Positions 1 through 9,800 of a stretch of DNA of 64,000 nt are shown here, in pieces (positions within the stretch are counted from its first letter, which is position 1; the number at the start of each line of letters is the position of its first letter). A program made the translations under genes and the position numbers. The stretch is taken from the NCBI GenBank assembly GCA_036557885.1, contig DATBGS010000122.1, positions 65,093-129,092 of the forward strand, read 5' to 3'. The notes beneath the pieces are model-generated. The model was not told where the DNA came from. It was given only the letters and a program-made list of their open reading frames with translations, and did not search any database. Source of the DNA: DATBGS01 sp036557885 (GTDB lineage: Bacteria; Chloroflexota; Ktedonobacteria; Ktedonobacterales; DATBGS01).

Positions 1-723
1 GCTACGGTTGAGGGGAAACGAGCCAAACGGATTCTGGTCGTAGATGATGAAGTGCGGATTCTCCGTTCGCTCTGGCATATCTTGACGGCCAACGGCTATG
101 AAGTCGTCACGGCATCGGGTGGCTTGCAAGGGTTGGAACTGGCCCAGCAGCACCCTCCCGATCTTGTGCTGCTCGACCTGGCGATGTCCGGGGTGGATGG
201 GTTTTCGGTCTGTCGGGAACTGCGCCAGTGGACGGAAACGCCCATCATCGTTGTCAGCGTGCTCGACGAAGAGCGGCTGAAGGTGCAGGCGCTCGACCTG
301 GGCGCGGATGATTATCTGATCAAGCCGTTTGGGACGGAGGAACTGCTGGCGCGCATCCGCGTCTGCCTGCGGCGCAGCCGGAGCGAGCAGACCGACGCCC
401 AGGAGCAGCAGCCGATTCTGGCGAGCGCCGATGGCTCGATTGTGGTCAATCTCTTGAATCATCGCGTCATGGTCGGGGAACGGGAGGTCCGTCTGAACCG
501 CAAGGAGTTTGAGTTGCTGCATCACTTGATGCGCGCAGCGGGGCGCGTGATGACACATCGCATGCTGCTGCGGGCGGTATGGGGTCCAGAGTATGAGGAA
601 GAAATGGACTCGCTGCGCACCTATATCCGCCAGCTACGGCTAAAAGTGGAGCAGGACGCCAGTCACCCGCAGTACATCGTGACGGAGCCGGGGATTGGCT
701 ATGTTTTTCGTGTTCAATGGTGA
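1..723 (+). CDS. OmpR/PhoB-type response regulator, 5' end outside window
   Basis: Two-component transcription factor. The reading frame is open to base 1 (ILVVDDE acidic pocket at codons 31-51) with no start codon before it, so the true start lies upstream. The receiver domain has the phosphoacceptor Asp in LVLLDLAM (codon 175-177) and the conserved Lys in LIKPFG. A winged-helix Trans_reg_C domain fills the C-terminal ~95 residues and ends with the typical GIGYVFRVQW. The layout resembles KdpE. It heads (in this window) the chemosensory cluster that continues to 11786. Its sensor kinase is not visible; it may lie upstream or it may be served by the CheA hybrid (inference). Confidence 0.9.
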   Translation, partial: ATVEGKRAKRILVVDDEVRILRSLWHILTANGYEVVTASGGLQGLELAQQHPPDLVLLDLAMSGVDGFSVCRELRQWTETPIIVVSVLDEERLKVQALDLGADDYLIKPFGTEELLARIRVCLRRSRSEQTDAQEQQPILASADGSIVVNLLNHRVMVGEREVRLNRKEFELLHHLMRAAGRVMTHRMLLRAVWGPEYEEEMDSLRTYIRQLRLKVEQDASHPQYIVTEPGIGYVFRVQW

Positions 724-769
724 GCCGATGCACACAGTGTTGTGCCTGGTCTGCTGAGGAGAGCAAGCC

Positions 770-1576
770 ATGACAGGGATGCAAAAACCATTACAAATGA
801 TCGTGATGGGAGCCGATGGACGGCTCAATCGAATGCTGAAGCAAAACCTGCATCAGTGGGGCTATCATGTCCGGCTCTGGGAGCCAGACGAGAGAAACGA
901 ACCCGCAGGGGAAGATGAGCCTGGGGCGCTGCTCATCGTTGATCTGGATGGGCTGGAGGACTGGATTGAACAAGGCGGCTTCGGGTCGGCATCAGGGCGA
1001 GCGGCCTGGCCTCAAGCGCACTTGACAGTTGCCCTGGGCAGCCATACACTCCGGCGCAAGACCCTCGAAGAGCTTGGGGCCGCGCTTTTTGTCGCCAAGC
1101 CGTTTGACATTAGTGTCTTGCGGGGGTATCTTATGACGTTGGAGCAAGTGCTTTCTGAAGCGGAGCGACCAACGGCTTCCCTGCCGGAAGAGGCGCACAA
1201 AGTGCGTGTTCTGGTGGCAGATGATGATAACCGCTTAACCGCCCTGGCATGTGGGATGCTTTCAACCAATGAGCGGTATGTCGCGCGGGCCGTCCATGAT
1301 GGCATAGAGGTGCTGGAGGAATGCCTGAACTGGAATCCCCATTGCCTGGTCATGGACATGATGATGCCGCGCATGAACGGGTATCAGGTGTTGCGCTGTT
1401 TGCAGGCCAGACCTGGAGCAGCACGCCTGCCAGTGGTGGTGTTGAGTGCCCTGGCCGGAGTGGAAGTTCGAGCCGAAGAGATTGCGCAGCCGATGGTGGC
1501 TGTCTTAGAAAAGCCCGTCCGCTCTGCCGATCTGTTGGCAGCCGTCGAACGGGCGCTGGCGCTAGGGGTGTCCTGA
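770..1576 (+). CDS. Tandem receiver-domain protein
   Basis: 268 residues made of two receiver-like halves and no output domain. The N-terminal half (about 8-125) keeps the Asp (LLIVDLDG) and Lys (FVAKPFD) but has lost the DD acidic pair, reading VMGADGR instead, so it is probably degenerate. The C-terminal half (about 143-265) is complete: VLVADDD, VMDMMMPRMNGYQ, Ser in VVLSA, Lys in LEKPV. The start is 46 bases after the preceding stop, with an AGGAG-type site (755-760) upstream. Probably a phosphorelay shuttle or sink within the chemosensory pathway (inference). Confidence 0.8.
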   Translation: MTGMQKPLQMIVMGADGRLNRMLKQNLHQWGYHVRLWEPDERNEPAGEDEPGALLIVDLDGLEDWIEQGGFGSASGRAAWPQAHLTVALGSHTLRRKTLEELGAALFVAKPFDISVLRGYLMTLEQVLSEAERPTASLPEEAHKVRVLVADDDNRLTALACGMLSTNERYVARAVHDGIEVLEECLNWNPHCLVMDMMMPRMNGYQVLRCLQARPGAARLPVVVLSALAGVEVRAEEIAQPMVAVLEKPVRSADLLAAVERALALGVS

Positions 1577-1686
1577 AGCACCCTCAAATAGCATCCTGCC
1601 AGCGTGGAGAAGTCTATTGCGGGCCACGTGCCCGCCCTGGTGGTAGCTTCGCGCTGGCGTGACCAGACGGGGAAGGGGAGCGCACT

Positions 1687-3075
1687 ATGCAACAGCACGG
1701 AAGAATCCTTGATGGCGATCTTGAAACCCTGGGCTTACAGGCCACCCTCAAGATGCTGGCCCTCAGCGGCAAGACCGGAACGTTGATTGTCACCTCCGGC
1801 CAGGAGACGCTCTCCCTCTACCTCCAGAAAGGTCAGATAGCGGCTCTTCAGGAACAATCGTCCTCCTCGGCGGACCTGATAGAAATGATCCGCTTGTTGG
1901 GGCGCATGGACCGTCAGGTGGCCGCCAGATTCCGCTCGATGGCCGATCAACCTTCTGCTGTGCTGTTGGATGCCTTTGTCCAGTATCGTATCATCAGCGA
2001 AGCCGAGATGCTTCAACGCCTGGAGTTCCGCATTATTCAAGCACTGAGCCGCGCCCTCCGCTGGCAGCAGGGCCACTTCGAATTTCACCGCAATGTGCTC
2101 TCGTGCGAGATTCCCCTGGCGCTCAATGTTGATCACGTCCTGCTGGAGAGCCTGCGCCAGGCCGATGAGTGGGATGAGGCGCTGGAAACCGGATTAAATC
2201 GGACAACGGTGGCGCGCTGGATGCCAGAGTTTGACGGCGACGTGCGGCGGCTGGGCCTGGAGAAAGACCAGATCAACGTCCTCTGCCTGGCAAATGGACA
2301 GCTTACCGTCCAGGCCATTGCCTATGGCCTGCTGATTAGCGAAGCGCATGTGGCCCTGGCAATGGCCCACCTGTTAGAATTAGGCTTGATCGAGGTTGTG
2401 GATGAGGCGCTGGAAGCCGAGCTAGAGCGCAACCTGATTCGCGTCCTCACCACCAGCCAGCATGAACTCAGCAAACAGCCCCAGGGCGGGGCAGATCAGC
2501 GGCTGCTGGTGCTGATCAAAGCGCTGGCTACCTGCACCAATGGCTTGCTCAATCATCACGGGCAATATGCCCGCGAACTGCGCGGGCGCGGTGCCATGCA
2601 CCCCCGCCAGATCGCGCGCTACCTGGAAGAGTCTTTTGGTCCCCTGTTAGGCCAGGTCCAGGCCCGCTGGCCGATTTTTGAAACGGTGGCCTTCACTCAG
2701 GGCCAGCTTGATTGCCAGGAGATTTTGGCACTGAATACGCTGGTGAAGGGTGAGCAGCTTCAAGATTTTTACTGGGACGTGGTGGATGGCCTCTATTGGC
2801 TGATGAAACAGATTTGCACGACCATCGTGCGCGATGAGATCGGCAACTCACGCTCTGGGCGTCAGTTCCTTGACCTCTGGCGCACCTTTCTCCACGAGAT
2901 TGATGAAGAGATAGCCCGCAATCAAGGGCGCGGTGGGCCTGGAAACGCCGCTCAACGGCCTGGCGGCGGGCCTGGAGGGAGCCGGGATGACCCCTTCCGC
3001 GAGTCCAATCCACGCATGCGTCAGGCCGAATCTGATCCCCGCGTCGCGCAGGTACGGGAACGAAGGAGAATGTAG
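1687..3075 (+). CDS. PATAN/DUF4388 domain protein of chemosensory cluster
   Basis: 462 residues. The N-terminal ~150 match the DUF4388/PATAN pattern (GDLETLGLQATLKMLALSG, then TGTLIVTSG and LYLQKGQIAAL), known from PatA/PixG-type regulators of cyanobacterial and myxobacterial motility systems. A helical middle region follows. The last ~45 residues are Gly/Arg/Pro-rich and probably disordered. Unlike PixG, no receiver is fused; separate receivers follow immediately. GGGGAG at 1673-1678 precedes the ATG. The next gene starts 3 bases after the stop, so they are co-translated. Likely an adaptor linking the Che pathway to a motility or c-di-GMP output (inference from family). Confidence 0.75.
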   Translation: MQQHGRILDGDLETLGLQATLKMLALSGKTGTLIVTSGQETLSLYLQKGQIAALQEQSSSSADLIEMIRLLGRMDRQVAARFRSMADQPSAVLLDAFVQYRIISEAEMLQRLEFRIIQALSRALRWQQGHFEFHRNVLSCEIPLALNVDHVLLESLRQADEWDEALETGLNRTTVARWMPEFDGDVRRLGLEKDQINVLCLANGQLTVQAIAYGLLISEAHVALAMAHLLELGLIEVVDEALEAELERNLIRVLTTSQHELSKQPQGGADQRLLVLIKALATCTNGLLNHHGQYARELRGRGAMHPRQIARYLEESFGPLLGQVQARWPIFETVAFTQGQLDCQEILALNTLVKGEQLQDFYWDVVDGLYWLMKQICTTIVRDEIGNSRSGRQFLDLWRTFLHEIDEEIARNQGRGGPGNAAQRPGGGPGGSRDDPFRESNPRMRQAESDPRVAQVRERRRM

Positions 3076-3078
3076 CTG

Positions 3079-3513
3079 ATGAATGATCCAGTGGTGCTGG
3101 TTGTTGATGATAGCCCAACCGTCCGCAAGATTGTGCAGTTGACGCTTCAGCGCGAACACATGCGCGTGATTACCGCCAGCGATGGACTCAGCGCCCTCGC
3201 AGCGGTGGCCGATGAAGAACCAGACCTGATTTTGTTGGATATTATGCTGCCGCGCATGGATGGCTACAATATTTGTCGCATCATTCGGGACAAAATGGAG
3301 TTCCGCCACATCCCTGTCATCATGTTGAGTGGGAAAGATGGGCTATTCGATAAAGTCAGAGGTCGGCTTGCTGGATCATCGGAATATCTCACCAAACCCT
3401 TTGATTCAGTGGAACTGGTGCAATCCGTCAAGAAGCATCTGGCGAACGCGCCCGTGCGTGAGCGGCGGCGCGATAGCGAGCGGAACATCTCGCGCCTGCG
3501 TCGGCGGGGGTAG
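3079..3513 (+). CDS. CheY/PilG-like single receiver
   Basis: 144 residues. Receiver core with VLVVDDSPTVRKI, phosphoacceptor in LILLDIMLPRMDGY, and LTKPFDS. A short basic tail rich in Arg (RERRRDSERN..RLRRRG) could bind a partner or RNA. The ribosome site AAGGAG (3062-3067) lies inside the 3' end of the upstream gene. The family role is phospho-acceptor for a CheA-type kinase; here the source is probably the CheA hybrid encoded at 6856-11544. Confidence 0.88.
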   Translation: MNDPVVLVVDDSPTVRKIVQLTLQREHMRVITASDGLSALAAVADEEPDLILLDIMLPRMDGYNICRIIRDKMEFRHIPVIMLSGKDGLFDKVRGRLAGSSEYLTKPFDSVELVQSVKKHLANAPVRERRRDSERNISRLRRRG

Positions 3514-3736
3514 AAGTTCCCCCGCTTTTCAGCCCCAAAAGGGCTGTTGGCGTTACCAGTGCTGCTTGCTGGTAGTCTCATAAATATGAGAAGATATAGT
3601 GCCAGGAAAAGGCCCGGCCACGCTGGTGGTCTGGGCCTGTGAGCATATGGCTCTCGGCCTTGCTTCGCAATACCCAAACGAGCCTGCGCTGAGACGCTGA
3701 TGTCGTGCGCTGGCAATAGCAGGAGGAACCCCCCAC

Positions 3737-4102
3737 ATGGCCGGTCCAAAGGTATTGGTCGTTGACGATAGCTGGACAGATCTGACGTTGATTGCCACTC
3801 CGCTCCGCGAAAGTGGCTTTGATGTGATTACAGCGGTAGATGGTGATGAAGCTATTGAAAAGGTGCTGAACGAGCAGCCCCAATGTGTCGTCATGGATGT
3901 CATTCTGCCCCGGCAGAATGGCTTCCAATTGTGCCGCAAGATCAAACATATGGAGCAAAGCCGCCATATTCCTGTGATCTTGCTCAGCAGCAAAAACACG
4001 CCCCTTGATAAGCGCTGGGGCTTGCAACAAGGCGCGGATATGTACTTAACCAAGCCGTTTAACCGCGAGGAATTAGTTGCCAGCGTGCGCAGATTAGTGT
4101 AA
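3737..4102 (+). CDS. CheY/PilH-like single receiver
   Basis: 121 residues, a minimal receiver: VLVVDDSWTDLTLI, VVMDVILPRQNGF, Ser-Ser in ILLSSKN, Lys in LTKPFN. AGGAGGAA at 3720-3727 is a strong ribosome site. The 223-base gap before it holds a small inverted repeat (TCTCAT at 3576-3581, ATGAGA at 3586-3591) and no convincing promoter. Two stand-alone receivers flanking one pathway recall PilG/PilH or PixG/PixH of twitching systems, where one drives output and the other acts as phosphate sink. Confidence 0.88.
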   Translation: MAGPKVLVVDDSWTDLTLIATPLRESGFDVITAVDGDEAIEKVLNEQPQCVVMDVILPRQNGFQLCRKIKHMEQSRHIPVILLSSKNTPLDKRWGLQQGADMYLTKPFNREELVASVRRLV

Positions 4103-4140
4103 TATCGTGCGGGCATTTAGAGCATATCGCAAACAACGTA

Positions 4141-4162
4141 CAGAAAACTTGCAGAAAACTTG
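4141..4162 (+). repeat. Tandem 11-base direct repeat
   Basis: CAGAAAACTTG occurs twice without a gap, in the intergenic space before cheW. No function can be assigned. Confidence 0.7.
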
Positions 4163-4211
4163 CACGTCATCTTTGGCGTCCTCCGGGGCAGCCAGGGAAA
4201 GGAGGAGGCGC

Positions 4212-4286
4212 GTGGTGAGAGGCTCTGCTCTCACCGGGTTCTGCCTGTGCGCGGAACCAGAGTGCCGCATTGGTGGTGAACGATAG
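4212..4286 (+). CDS. Possible 24-codon leader ORF overlapping cheW start
   Basis: The strongest Shine-Dalgarno in this gap, AAGGAGGAGG (4198-4207), sits in front of GTG codons at 4212 and 4215, not in front of cheW. That frame runs 24 codons (VVRGSALTGFCLC, then AEPECRIGGER) and stops at 4284-4286, four bases before the ATG at 4291. This would allow translational coupling into cheW. It is a low-confidence call, because such short frames arise by chance. Confidence 0.3.
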   Translation: MVRGSALTGFCLCAEPECRIGGER

Positions 4287-4290
4287 CCGA

Positions 4291-4929
4291 ATGATGTCTG
4301 GCGCAGAACCAGAATGGCCCCTCAAAGATTGGGGGAAAGAGCGCAACGGAACAGGCCCGGTTGCTTCCAATCTTGCCTCTAGCCTGGCAGGGGTCGGGTC
4401 GTGGAATTCGTTGATAGCGCCCATGACGCTGCGCGGGCTGCTCAACCCGGCTGCCTCGCAAGAGGCCGAGGCTTTGGAGCAGGGAGAACAATATCTGATC
4501 TTCTCGCTCGATGACTACGAGTGCGCGGTGAAAGCCGAGTACGTGCAGGGCGTGGAGCGGCTGCCAGAGGTGACGCCTGTGCCGCATGTGGCCCATTGGA
4601 TCAATGGGGTGGTCAGCCTGCGCGGGCAAATTATTTCTATTGTGGACCTGCGCAGCTTCCTGGGCCTGGAGCGTCAGCCAGCCACCCCCAGAACACGCAT
4701 GCTCGCTGGTGCGACGGGAGACATGACGATTGGGCTGGTGGTGGATGGGGTGAGCGAGATGCGCGGCATCCCGCCCCAGATGATACAATCTCAAGGGACA
4801 CCAGGCGCTGTGCTTGCCTGGGCTGCTCCCTATGTCAGTGGAGTTGCTGTCTATGGCGGCCAGACTGTGCTGCTGCTAGATTTGGAGCGGCTCCTGTTGT
4901 CGGAAAAAATGCAGCAGTATCAGAGCTAA
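4291..4929 (+). CDS. cheW: CheW-like adaptor protein
   Basis: 212 residues from the ATG pair at 4291/4294; in-frame TTG/GTG codons at 4270-4276 would add up to 7 residues. The first ~55 residues are low complexity. The CheW domain then follows with EQYLIFSLDDYECAV, INGVVSLRGQIISIVDLR and a C-terminal VLLLDLERLL strand. It couples receptors to the CheA kinase, here the products of 5034-6749 and 6856-11544. None of the possible starts has a good ribosome site, so coupling to an upstream small ORF is possible. Confidence 0.88.
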   Translation: MMSGAEPEWPLKDWGKERNGTGPVASNLASSLAGVGSWNSLIAPMTLRGLLNPAASQEAEALEQGEQYLIFSLDDYECAVKAEYVQGVERLPEVTPVPHVAHWINGVVSLRGQIISIVDLRSFLGLERQPATPRTRMLAGATGDMTIGLVVDGVSEMRGIPPQMIQSQGTPGAVLAWAAPYVSGVAVYGGQTVLLLDLERLLLSEKMQQYQS

Positions 4930-5033
4930 AGACGGGCAACTCAGGGCGTCCGGTCAAGCCTGGGCAAGGATGACCCTGCTCCGCTGCGGGCGTCCTGGTG
5001 CTGGGAAACAATCCTCAACATAGGGGGAAAAGA

Positions 5034-6749
5034 ATGATGAATCCTGATGCTGGCAAGGGTACGTCGCTTGCCTTTCGCATGCGCTTGATGTTGTTGGGGG
5101 CGGCTGTCTTCCCAGTGCTGGTGATCCTGGGTCTGGGAGTCTGGGCCAACCAACAACTCGATCAAGTCTTACAGGCCGACCAAAAGACCACCATCTGGAT
5201 TGCCACCTTTGTGTGCGCCATCCTCTGCATGGTCGTGATCGCCTACCTGGGCTACAGCGTCCAGAGACAGGTGCATGAACGCGCAGTGGGCCTGACCGAG
5301 GTCTGCAAAGAGATCGTCTCTGGCAACCAATCCGTGCGCGCGCGGGTCATTGGCGACGATGAATTTGCCGTGCTCGCGGCAAGCATCAATGCCGTGCTGG
5401 AGGCTCCCTCGCGCGGCTCATCGCTGGATGGCAACCGCGAGGCGGCAAGCCTTCAGGCGCAGATAGAAAAACTCCTGCAAGAAGTCAGCGCGGTAGGCGA
5501 CGGCGACCTGCGCGTCACGGCTGAAGTAACTCCTGACACGCTGGGCGTGCTGGCGGACTCATTTAATTATATGATCGAGGAGTTAGCCAAGCTGGTGACG
5601 CGCGTGCAGACGACCTCGTTGCAGGTCGCCAGTGCCACGCGGCGCATTTTGGACCGCTCGGCAGAACTGGCCCAGGCGTCGGAGCAGCAAGCCGGGCAGA
5701 TTGGTCAGACCACCGACGCAGTGGATGGCCTGGCAAGTTTTATTCAGGGCACCGCCCGCAACGCGCAACTGAGCACCGAAGCGGCCCAGGAAGCTCTGCG
5801 CCACGCGCACGCCGGTGAGCAAGCCGTGAATCAAACCATTGACGGCATGCAGCACATCCGCGAGAACGTGCAGGATACCTCCAAGAAGATCAAGCGCCTG
5901 GGCGAGCGCTCCCAGGAAATCGGCGAAATCGTGCGCATCATTGAAGACCTGGCCGACCAGACCAACCTGCTGGCCTTGAACGCCGCCATCCAATCCGCGA
6001 TGGCCGGCGAGCATGGACGCGGATTTAGCGTCGTGGCCGACGAGATTCGCCAGTTGGCCGAGCGCTCCGGTGAATCGGCCAAGAAGATCTCCACGCTGGT
6101 CAAAGGCATCCAGGGCGATACCTACGAAGCCGTCGTGGCAATGGAAGAAAGCACCCAGGAAGTGGTGTCTGGCTCGCGGCTGGCGGACGAAGCTGGCCGG
6201 GCCTTGAAAATGATCTACACCGCGATGGAACGCCAGGCGCAGATGATCGAGATGATCTCGCGCGCCGCCAATGAACGCGCCCAGACCTCCGAGGCAGTGG
6301 CGCTTGCCATGAACCAGATTTCGGATATTACTCGCCAGACCAGCGCGGCCTCTCAGGATGCTGCGGCCAGCGTGAACTACCTGGCTGAACTGGCCGAGCA
6401 ACTGCGCGCGTCTGTGGCGCAGTTCCGCCTGCCGGAGCGTGTCTCCACCGATGCACTGGAGGGCGCGCCGGGCGCTATGCCCGCGCTCCTGGGCATGCCC
6501 AATATGCCCTACGACCAGCAGCAAGATCGCCTGGGGTGGTCGGGCATGCCAGGCGGCGATGAATTTGGCCTGGCTGGTCTGCCCGCGCTGCCGCCGCATA
6601 ACGGCCAGATGCCCATGTCGCCGCGCTATAACGGGCAGCAGTCCTATGCCTCGCATCAGAATGGTCAACAGCCCTACAATCAAGGGCAGCAGTTCCCCGA
6701 TATGCCCTTCGGAAATCGTCCCTTTACGAATCAGCAGCCTTACGAATAG
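5034..6749 (+). CDS. Methyl-accepting chemotaxis protein without external sensor
   Basis: 571 residues. ATG 5034 is chosen because GGGGG at 5022-5026 precedes it; GTG 4998 is in frame but lacks a site. There are two membrane segments (about 17-38 and 51-72) separated by only ~12 residues, so almost nothing is exposed outside. HAMP-like segments follow (about 75-125 and 150-200), then a long helical signalling domain with the hairpin tip DQTNLLALNAAIQSAMAG and GRGFSVVADEIRQLAERS. The last ~90 residues are Gln/Asn/Pro/Met-rich (NGQQ repeats) and disordered. It resembles PilJ in position and in its kinase-control domain, not in its sensing part. Confidence 0.9.
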   Translation: MMNPDAGKGTSLAFRMRLMLLGAAVFPVLVILGLGVWANQQLDQVLQADQKTTIWIATFVCAILCMVVIAYLGYSVQRQVHERAVGLTEVCKEIVSGNQSVRARVIGDDEFAVLAASINAVLEAPSRGSSLDGNREAASLQAQIEKLLQEVSAVGDGDLRVTAEVTPDTLGVLADSFNYMIEELAKLVTRVQTTSLQVASATRRILDRSAELAQASEQQAGQIGQTTDAVDGLASFIQGTARNAQLSTEAAQEALRHAHAGEQAVNQTIDGMQHIRENVQDTSKKIKRLGERSQEIGEIVRIIEDLADQTNLLALNAAIQSAMAGEHGRGFSVVADEIRQLAERSGESAKKISTLVKGIQGDTYEAVVAMEESTQEVVSGSRLADEAGRALKMIYTAMERQAQMIEMISRAANERAQTSEAVALAMNQISDITRQTSAASQDAAASVNYLAELAEQLRASVAQFRLPERVSTDALEGAPGAMPALLGMPNMPYDQQQDRLGWSGMPGGDEFGLAGLPALPPHNGQMPMSPRYNGQQSYASHQNGQQPYNQGQQFPDMPFGNRPFTNQQPYE

Positions 6750-6855
6750 CAGAGCAAGTCTCAAGGCAGACAGCAAGCTCCACAGAGCGCGCCAGGTCAG
6801 TGAGCCTGGCGCAGGCGCTCTTGAGGTGTTCAAGCAGAATGGCGGTGCGTAAAGC

Positions 6856-9800
6856 ATGTCCAGTTCGTTCGATAAATTTGCCATCCTTGATAGTTTTCTC
6901 GACGAGGTGGGCAGCTATCTCCCTGAAATTGAGGCCAACCTCGACCGACTTGAAAAGGTGCCCGATGATGCAGAGGCCCTCGAGGAAGCCTATCGGCGTA
7001 CGCACACCATCAGCGGGTCGGCTTCGATGATGGATTTCCCCGGCCTGTCGCGCGTGGCCCACGCGATGGAGGATGTGCTGGGGGATGCATTCGACGAAGT
7101 GCTGAAACTGGATCAGCCAGCCATCAGCTTATTGCGCAGATCGCTGGAACGGGTGCGCCTCTTGCTGGCGGCCATCAAAAATAGCACCAACGACGAAGAC
7201 AAGATCGTGGCCGAGGATGCCTCTGAGCACGCTGGTTTTCGCCAGGCACAGGAAGCGCAGCGCGCCAGCGCCAGCCTGATGCAAGAAGCCATCATTGTTC
7301 CCTCACCAGACGAGGAACCACTCGCCCCACCTGTGACCTTCTCTGCGCTCAATGATGAGCTAAGCGAATGGCCTGCTCCCCAGGCATTCTCCAGCCAGAC
7401 GCTTGCAGAGCAGCCAGGGGAAGCCGCGTCTGCCTCGGCAGCCCTCCCCGATTGGCTGACCGTGCTGGGCGCGGGTGCGTCGGCCCCACCCGCGCCAGAG
7501 GCGCAGCCCGCCCAACCAGAGGCCCATCTGCCTGCCTCAGAGGGGCAACAGGGCACCACGACCAGGCCACTGCGGTCCACTGCGGCGGGGCCAGGCGCAA
7601 CTCCCTCGCGCCCGCTGGAATTTCCGACATTTGAGTGGCCTGCTTCACCGGCTGGCGCGGACAGCGCCAATGGCTTCCAGGACACACCGCATCAAGAATC
7701 AGCCTGGCCCTCTCCGCTGTTGGGCTATCAGGAGGGGGACACCGCGCCCACCCTGCAAGCAGTGCCGGGCGGCCCAGAAGCTGCCCAGCCCTCCCTGGAG
7801 GAGATGCTTGAGGCATTCCGCTCGCCTGCCGATGGGGAATGGCCGGAGCAGCCCGGTTTTTCTGCGAGCATGCCCGCCGCGTCTGGCAATCCACCCTTCC
7901 AGATGGAGGCCAATCCGGCGCCCTTTACCTTTGTTCCGCTTTCGGCCTCAGTTCCTCCAGAATTTGAGCTAAAAGCGCCTGTGCCGCCAGCCTCTCCCGC
8001 GACACCGCCGCCAGCGGCTCCGGCGCCACGCGCCGCCGAGCCAAAAGCGCCCCGGCCTATAGAGCCAGCCGCAGCCGCGCAAGGCAGGATGAGCGCATCG
8101 TCACCAGTGGCGCGCAAAGAAAATGGGCAGGCATCGCCGCCATTGCTTGCCTGGCAAGAAGTCGTGGAGCATGAGAGCGATTTGCGGCGCAGCGCGGCAG
8201 CCCTCAAAGCGACGCTGGCCTCCCTGCGTGGCGTGGTGGCCTCCATCGAGCAAGAGCGCAGCGAACTGCGCAGTTTCCTCGATGGCTCCAAAGATGCCAT
8301 AGATCGCCTGGAACTGTGGGCTGGCCGGGCAATGGGCCTGGACCTGCGCCAGAGTCCCGATCATGTCCGCCGCTATCTGCCGCTCTCGGTCCTCTGGGTC
8401 GTCACCACCCATCTGAAGAAGCTGCTGGCTGGCCTGAAAGAGGCCACCAATGGCCTCTCAGCCACCGAAGGCGAAATGAGCGTCACCAGCGCGCAACTCG
8501 CGGAGGCGGTTCGCAACTGCGGCACCTTTGTCTCCTCCATGCTGGCGATGGCTCCCCAGGAATCGGGCGCTGGCTTTAGCGCCACCCTTGCCCACTTTAG
8601 CTGGACTGCGCCCCCACAGGAAGCGCCCAAAGCGGTGGAGAGCGTCGCGCCTGCTGCTGCGCCCGCCGCGCCAGCCATTGATGAGGCCGCGCTGCGCGAG
8701 CAAGTGCGCCTGGAGTTAGAGCAGCAGGTCCGCCAGGAAGTCGAGCGGAGGGTGCGGGCGGAACTTGAGCAGGAAGTGCGGCGCGAAGAGAGCGAGCGGA
8801 TACGCCAGGAGTTGGAACTGGAAATGCGTCGGCAGATACTCGATCAACTGGCGGCTCAGGTGCATGCCGCGCCTCCCCGCCCGGCGGCCTCTACCGCTTC
8901 CAGGCCGCTGATGGTCTTCTCGCCTGAACCCAGGCCGAAAAGGGTCGTTCGCGCCACAGAGCAAAGCGAAGAGGCGCTGGAAGTCTTCCGCGCTGAGGCC
9001 GAAGAACACCTTCAGAATATTGGCATGGGTGTGACGGCGCTGGAGCACGCGCCAGAAGATCGGGAGGTGCTCCAGGGCATTCGCCGCTCGACGCATACGC
9101 TCAAAGGCGCCGCCGCCATGATGGGCTTTGCGCACATTGCCGACCTGTCACATATTTCCGAGGATTTGCTGGACCAGATCATGGAAGGCAAGGTCCAGGT
9201 CAATAAAGACGTGCTGAGCGTGATTCTGGATACCTCTGAAGCGCTGGAACAACTGGTCCTGGGCAAGACGGGCGAGCACGGGGGCGATGCGGAGGTGGTA
9301 GAGGGCCTGCGCAAACGCTACCAAACATTGCTGGCTGAGTCAGAAGAAGCCGAGGGCGAGCACTCAGCAAAAGAGCAGCCTGCTGCGGTGGATATGGTGG
9401 AGGAAGCCACCAACGAGATGCTGCGCGAAACCCTGCAAGGTGAGCAGCAAGCTGGTCACGCGCTGTCGGTGGAGACGAGCGGCACAGCCGTAGACAAGAA
9501 CGAACTGAGTGTCCGCATCAAGCTCAAAAAGCTCGACGAACTGGTCAACCTCTTTGGCGAGCAGTTGGTCAATCGCAGCATCCTGGATGAAAAACTCAAC
9601 CGACTGCTGCGTATGGTGGCTGACGTGGGCATCAGCAGCACGCGTCTGCGCGATGTGGGCGGACAGTTGGAGACACGCTACGAGGCCGCCATGCTGCCGA
9701 GTGGCCGCCTTGCTTCCCAGGCCACCTCCCAGGAAGGCGTGACGCCCATTACATCAACCACCCGCCCGCTGGGGCGCAAAGCGCTGCCCCCTGGCCGCCA

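Noticed and set aside
5583..6884. 433-codon minus-strand ORF
   Set aside because: Lies wholly antisense to the receptor gene; His/Leu/Gly-rich composition typical of the complement of a high-GC coding frame; no family pattern.
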